Translations under genes and position numbers: made by a program
Notes under the pieces: model-generated
Database searches by the model: none
Told to the model about the DNA's origin: nothing
Seen by the model: only the letters and a program-made list of their open reading frames with translations
Assembly (NCBI GenBank): GCA_045635565.1
Contig: JAZTVX010000054.1
Span: 1-64,000, forward strand
Reading direction: 5' to 3'
Length of the DNA: 64,000 nt
Source: RGIG4140 sp045635565
GTDB lineage: Bacteria > Pseudomonadota > Alphaproteobacteria > CAAHEQ01 > UBA3637
Part shown: positions 60,277 to 64,000 of the stretch, in pieces
How the letters are laid out: each line of letters starts with the position of its first letter
Numbering within the stretch: position 1 is the stretch's first letter

Positions 60277-61575
60277 TTATTCTCCTAAACCGTTCCGATA
60301 AATCGGGAAAGCATGACATAGTTGTGAAACTTCACGACGGACATCTGCAACAACCGTATCTTTTTCACTAGGATTTGTTGCCAAAGTATCTAAAATACGC
60401 ACAATCATCAATCCGATTTGTTCAAATTCTTTTGTACTAAACCCCCGTGTCGTACCAGCCGGACTGCCAATACGTAAACCAGATGTAATTGTCGGTTTTT
60501 CCGGATCATTAGGAACGCTGTTTTTATTACAGACTAAATGTGCTTCAGCAAGTGCATCACAGGCATCCTTACCCGTAATGCCTTTGTTTCTTAAATCAAT
60601 TAAAACGAGATGTGTATCTGTTCCGTTTGATACCAGATTATATCCGTGTGATTTTAAAATTTCTGCCATGATATCAGCATTTTCAACAACTTGTCTGGCA
60701 TACTCTTTAAAGGATGGGTGTAATGCTTCGCCAAAAGCCACCGCTTTTGCAGCAATAACATGCATTAACGGACCACCCTGTAATCCAGGGAAGATGGCAG
60801 AATTGATTTTTTTTGCAATATCGGCATCATTCGTCAAAATCATACCACCACGGGGACCTCTTAATGTTTTGTGAGTTGTTGTTGTGACGACATGAGCATA
60901 TTGTAATGGGTTCTCATACATCCCACCGGCAACAAGACCGGCAAAATGGGCCATATCAACCATTAAATAAGCCCCGACTTTATCAGCAATTTTTCTAAAT
61001 TTTTCAAAATCAATTTTTCGGGCATAAGCTGAACCCCCTGCAATAATCAGTTTGACTTTGTTACTGACAGCAATTTGTTCAACTTCATTCATATCAATGT
61101 AACCTGTTTCTGAGTTGACACCATATGAAAAACTGCGATAGTATTGACCGGAAGAAGATACTTTTGAGCCATGTGTTAAGTGACCACCCGCATCTAAACT
61201 CATTCCCAAAATGGCATCATTCGGTTCTAATAAAGCCATGTAAACAGCGGCATTGGCTTGTGAACCGGAATGGGGTTGGACATTGACAAATTGTGCATTA
61301 AAAAGTTTTTTGGCTCTTTGAATGGCTAATCGTTCAACATCATCAACCCATTCACATCCATGATAATATCTTTTACCGGCGTAACCTTCGGCGTATTTAT
61401 TGGTCAAAACACTGCCCATAGTTTGCATGACGGCTTGTGAAACAATATTTTCTGATGCAATTAATTCAATATGGTCTTGTTGACGCCACAATTCTTTTGT
61501 TATTAAACGAAATACATCAGAATCGCTTTCAATCAATGGTTGGTGAAAATATTGATAATTATTTTTCGAAATCAT
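60277..61575 (-). CDS. glyA: serine hydroxymethyltransferase
   Basis: 432 residues. The PLP lysine is in TTTTHKTLRGPRGG. IELIASENIVSQAV, NVQPHSGSQANAAVY and the VDMAHFAGLVAGG segment are conserved. It makes glycine and methylene-tetrahydrofolate from serine. It overlaps rpiB by 17 bases, an order typical of alphaproteobacteria. Confidence 0.98.
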   Translation of the reverse strand: MISKNNYQYFHQPLIESDSDVFRLITKELWRQQDHIELIASENIVSQAVMQTMGSVLTNKYAEGYAGKRYYHGCEWVDDVERLAIQRAKKLFNAQFVNVQPHSGSQANAAVYMALLEPNDAILGMSLDAGGHLTHGSKVSSSGQYYRSFSYGVNSETGYIDMNEVEQIAVSNKVKLIIAGGSAYARKIDFEKFRKIADKVGAYLMVDMAHFAGLVAGGMYENPLQYAHVVTTTTHKTLRGPRGGMILTNDADIAKKINSAIFPGLQGGPLMHVIAAKAVAFGEALHPSFKEYARQVVENADIMAEILKSHGYNLVSNGTDTHLVLIDLRNKGITGKDACDALAEAHLVCNKNSVPNDPEKPTITSGLRIGSPAGTTRGFSTKEFEQIGLMIVRILDTLATNPSEKDTVVADVRREVSQLCHAFPIYRNGLGE

Positions 61576-62020
61576 GAGGCATCCTTTCTAACTTATTAAC
61601 CCGAACAATATGGCGACCACCTTCAAAAGGTGTTGTCAGGAAGTTTTTAACGCATTCAATAGCGGTTTTTTCATCAATGAAACGTCCCCCGAGAATAAGT
61701 ACATTTGCATTATTGTGCTGACGGGCAAGTGTTGCTAACTCCGGTGTCCATACAAGAGCCCCTCGAATATAGTTATATCGATTGATGGCGATGCTCATAC
61801 CAATGCCTGAACCACAGATTAAAATACCGTAATGGGCTTCACCTCGTTCAATTCCTTCGGCCATTTTAGCTGCTTTGTCCGGATAATCAACCGGTACACT
61901 CGAATCATTTGCACCGTAGTTGTGAACTTGAATATCATTTTCAATAAGCCATTTCCTGATGGATTCTTTTAATGGACAACCGGCATGATCAGCGGCAATG
62001 ATAACATTTTTTACTTGCAT
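61559..62020 (-). CDS. rpiB: ribose-5-phosphate isomerase B
   Basis: 153 residues from the ATG that begins MQVKNVIIAADHAG; the longer upstream frame runs into the divergent promoter. VIIAADHAGCPLKESI, the GILICGSGIGMSIAIN active-site loop with its Cys, and HNNANVLILGGR are typical. It interconverts ribose-5- and ribulose-5-phosphate. It heads the glyA-nrdR-nusB operon, and its start codon overlaps the -35 of the divergent ruvX promoter. Confidence 0.95.
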   Translation of the reverse strand: MQVKNVIIAADHAGCPLKESIRKWLIENDIQVHNYGANDSSVPVDYPDKAAKMAEGIERGEAHYGILICGSGIGMSIAINRYNYIRGALVWTPELATLARQHNNANVLILGGRFIDEKTAIECVKNFLTTPFEGGRHIVRVNKLERMPHDFEK

Positions 62021-62043
62021 AATGTTCTTTTTCCCCTTATAAC
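62015..62043 (+). promoter_or_regulatory. leaderless promoter of ruvX
   Basis: TTGCAT, a 17-base spacer, TATAAC; the ATG at 62050 follows 6 bases after the -10, so the transcript probably begins at the ATG. The -35 overlaps the start codon of the divergent rpiB gene. Confidence 0.6.
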
Positions 62044-62049
62044 AGAATA

Positions 62050-62538
62050 ATGATAAATGATAATAGACAAATTGAAATGAAAAAACAACCATTTTTAACA
62101 ACGGATATTAAATTTCTTTCTTCCATTCAGGGTCGTATTTTAGGGATTGATTACGGTTCTATTCGAATTGGTCTTGCATTATCAGATACTAATCAGCAAA
62201 TTGCAATGCCTTTTAAGACTATTTTTAAATTGAAAGAATTAGATGATATTGTTCCGTCAAAAGATGTTCATGCTTTTGTTGTCGGATTACCACTTCAAAC
62301 GGATGGAACAGAAGGATTTATTGCTGGTCAAGTCCGTTTGTTTTGTCAGCGTTTGATTGAAAAATATGATTTGCCTGTTCTTTTAATCGATGAACGATAT
62401 ACATCTAAATATGCACAAGAAGCCATGCAGGGACGTTGTATGCGTCAAAAACGTCAACAACAGGTTTTAGACAGTGAAGCCGCTGCCCGTATTTTACAAA
62501 AAGCACTGAATTTGCTTCAAAACGAAGCAAAATATTAA
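62050..62538 (+). CDS. ruvX: RuvX/YqgF Holliday junction resolvase-like nuclease
   Basis: 162 residues if started at the ATG set by the leaderless promoter; an internal ATG at 62077 has no ribosome site either. The RNase H-like fold shows GIDYGSIRIGLALSD (catalytic Asp), VVGLPLQTDGTEG, the LLIDERYTS motif and DSEAAARIL (final Asp). Members act as 16S rRNA 5' processing nucleases or anti-terminators. It is convergent with priA, sharing the last four bases. Confidence 0.9.
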   Translation: MINDNRQIEMKKQPFLTTDIKFLSSIQGRILGIDYGSIRIGLALSDTNQQIAMPFKTIFKLKELDDIVPSKDVHAFVVGLPLQTDGTEGFIAGQVRLFCQRLIEKYDLPVLLIDERYTSKYAQEAMQGRCMRQKRQQQVLDSEAAARILQKALNLLQNEAKY

Positions 62539-64000
62539 AAAAAACTATATGGATCAATGTCGACCCGTAAATCGATACCGGCAGGAGTTGGTGTTTGTAT
62601 TAACCATTCCTGAATAATAGATTGCAGGCGTGTTTCTTTGGTTGTTTTAATCAAAACACGGTAGCGATATTTTCCTCTTAACAAAGATAAAGGAGCAGGG
62701 ACAGGTCCTAAAACATCAAACCCTGCCATAAACGGGGCTTTTTTAACTAATAGATGGGCATATTGTGCAACGGTCGTTTGGTGTTTTCCACTGATAATAA
62801 AAGCAGCTAATCGTCCAAACGGGGGCATGTTTAATGTTTGTCTGGATGTTACTTCTTCTTTTAAAAACAAATCCCTGTCATTGTTTTTCAGTGCTTGAAT
62901 AATCATGTTATTCGGGGCATATGTTTGAATGATGGCCATTCCTTTTTTTTGTTCACGACCAGCACGTCCCATGACTTGTTGAAGTAGTTGAAATGTTCTC
63001 TCTCCGGCACGCAAATCTCCACCCGACAATCCCATATCTGCATCAATAATACCAACCAGAGTTAAATTACCGAAATGGTGACCTTTTGCTAAAATTTGCG
63101 TGCCGATTAAAATATCAATTTCTTGATTATTCATTTGATTGATGATGTCGGCAAAGTGTTTGGGATTGCTCAATGTATCAGATGTAATGACTGCTAAGCG
63201 AGCATCAGGAAACAATGTTTGTGCTTCTTCATGAATCCGTTCAACTCCCGGACCACAAGAAACAAAACAGTCTGTTTGTTCGCATTTGGGGCATTTTTGT
63301 GGTAAACTGCGTGTGTAACCACAGTGATGGCATTGTAAACATTTTTTTTGTTTATGCTGAACCAACCAAGCCGAACAATGAGGGCATTGTAAACGTTCTC
63401 CACAACTGCGACACAAAACCAAAGGAGCATATCCCCGTCGATTAAGAAATAACAATGATTGTTCGTTTTTTTCTAAACGTTCTTTTAATTTTTCACGCAA
63501 TAAGGGGGAAATAAATCGAACATTTCCTTTTTCCTTTTGACGCATGTCGGCCAAGATAATTTCGGGTAATTCTGCTCCTGAAAATCGTGTTGGTAAAACA
63601 ACATGATAATATTTCCCGTTTTGAACATTACAAAATGTTTCGACACTGGGTGTTGCTGATGCCAAAATAATCGGAATATTAGCAATTTTTGCCCGTACAA
63701 CAGCCATATCCCGTGCATGATATAAAACGCCGTCTTCTTGTTTGAATGATGAATCATGTTCTTCATCGATAATAATCAGTTGAAGTCGTTGAAACGGTAA
63801 AAATAAGGCAGAGCGAGCACCAACGATTACACGCGCTTTTCCATTTGAAATGGCTTTCCATGTGTCACGGCGTTGTTTGGGCGTAATGTTAGAATGCCAC
63901 ACAGCCGGTTGTGTGCCGAATCGTTTTTCGAATCGATTCAACCAGGCACTTGTTAATGTGATTTCGGGTAAAAGAACCAAAATTTGCCCATCTTTTTGCA
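62535..64000 (-). CDS. priA: primosomal helicase PriA, 3' part
   Basis: Partial: the frame stays open beyond the right window edge, so the N-terminus and Walker A are missing; about 488 residues are present. Visible are the DEAH-type IIDEEHDSSFKQ, GARSALFLPF, the zinc-binding region with CRSCGERLQCPHC and CLQCHHCGYTR, and the helicase C-terminal QVMGRAGREQKKG. PriA restarts stalled replication forks by loading the primosome. A TTG in frame at 63980 is inside the domain and is not a start. Confidence 0.95.
   Translation of the reverse strand, partial: QKDGQILVLLPEITLTSAWLNRFEKRFGTQPAVWHSNITPKQRRDTWKAISNGKARVIVGARSALFLPFQRLQLIIIDEEHDSSFKQEDGVLYHARDMAVVRAKIANIPIILASATPSVETFCNVQNGKYYHVVLPTRFSGAELPEIILADMRQKEKGNVRFISPLLREKLKERLEKNEQSLLFLNRRGYAPLVLCRSCGERLQCPHCSAWLVQHKQKKCLQCHHCGYTRSLPQKCPKCEQTDCFVSCGPGVERIHEEAQTLFPDARLAVITSDTLSNPKHFADIINQMNNQEIDILIGTQILAKGHHFGNLTLVGIIDADMGLSGGDLRAGERTFQLLQQVMGRAGREQKKGMAIIQTYAPNNMIIQALKNNDRDLFLKEEVTSRQTLNMPPFGRLAAFIISGKHQTTVAQYAHLLVKKAPFMAGFDVLGPVPAPLSLLRGKYRYRVLIKTTKETRLQSIIQEWLIQTPTPAGIDLRVDIDPYSFF

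Noticed and set aside
1..64000. Alternative genetic code (TGA as Trp)
   Set aside because: TGA terminates several well-conserved proteins at the expected length (yqgE, phoH) and Trp in conserved positions is TGG.

Overview
The window looks like the chromosome of an AT-rich alphaproteobacterium, probably an uncultured, gut- or host-associated Rhodospirillales-like lineage. The lineage call is inferred from gene families and gene order: a TIGR02300 (FYDLN acid) zinc-ribbon protein next to yqgE, an IalB-like protein beside rlmN, lspA followed by a tiny DUF3035/BamF-type lipoprotein, ftsE-ftsX-YdcF-plsC divergent from an MJ0042 zinc-finger/DUF3426 protein, miaB-phoH-ybeY, mtaB-ftsY, cmk-rpsA and rpiB-glyA-nrdR-nusB. 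Stops are TAA, TAG and TGA, so the code is standard.

Layout. 0-1.4 kb is accessory: the end of a Cys-rich repeat protein, a tandem repeat carrying REP-like hairpins, and a small secreted lectin-like protein. 1.5-6.2 kb holds rppH, ctpA, a flavin reductase and accBC. 6.2-8.5 kb is a lineage-specific patch: two single-pass membrane proteins divergent from a third unknown, then a decayed Cys-rich fragment. 8.6-11.8 kb has a glucokinase with a basic tail, a SHOCT membrane protein, a frameshifted SHOCT-DUF805 remnant and a putative structured RNA. 11.9-19.6 kb holds rpsA, cmk, yqgE, an anchored glycosyltransferase, a transglutaminase-like protein lacking its catalytic residues, a nitroreductase and rlmN. 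19.8-30.5 kb holds parC, zupT, a phosphotransferase, a divergent AnmK, the plsC-YdcF-ftsXE cluster and the zinc-finger/Sel1 pair. 30.5-39.5 kb is one co-directional block: miaB, phoH, ybeY, mtaB, ftsY, a transporter-HEAT protein, a lone cyclic-nucleotide-binding domain and a membrane-anchored parvulin. 39.6-44.5 kb (minus) holds mutL, an unknown, pgi and lspA-bamF. 44.6-51 kb has a pentapeptide-repeat protein coupled to an orphan VirD4-like ATPase, a clostridial-type gltX and a small LuxR-HTH operon. 51-57 kb has a second anchored glycosyltransferase, a D-2-hydroxyacid dehydrogenase, a HAD phosphatase with an NSS symporter, tRNA-Val(TAC) and an ankyrin protein. 57.3-64 kb holds mnmG, nusB-nrdR-glyA-rpiB, ruvX and the 3' part of priA.

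Most genes are housekeeping: lipid precursor synthesis, tRNA modification, translation, division and repair. The most unusual signals are: (i) four genes whose sigma70-like promoters place the transcript start at or within 2 nt of the ATG, suggesting leaderless mRNAs; (ii) the transporter-HEAT protein followed by a separate cNMP domain; (iii) the pentapeptide/VirD4-like pair with no other type IV secretion genes in view; (iv) an ankyrin gene with a perfect consensus promoter overlapped by a palindromic operator; and (v) an unassigned structured RNA with its own promoter and terminator. No CRISPR array, insertion sequence or prophage was seen. All functional calls are from reading the sequence; no database search was run.
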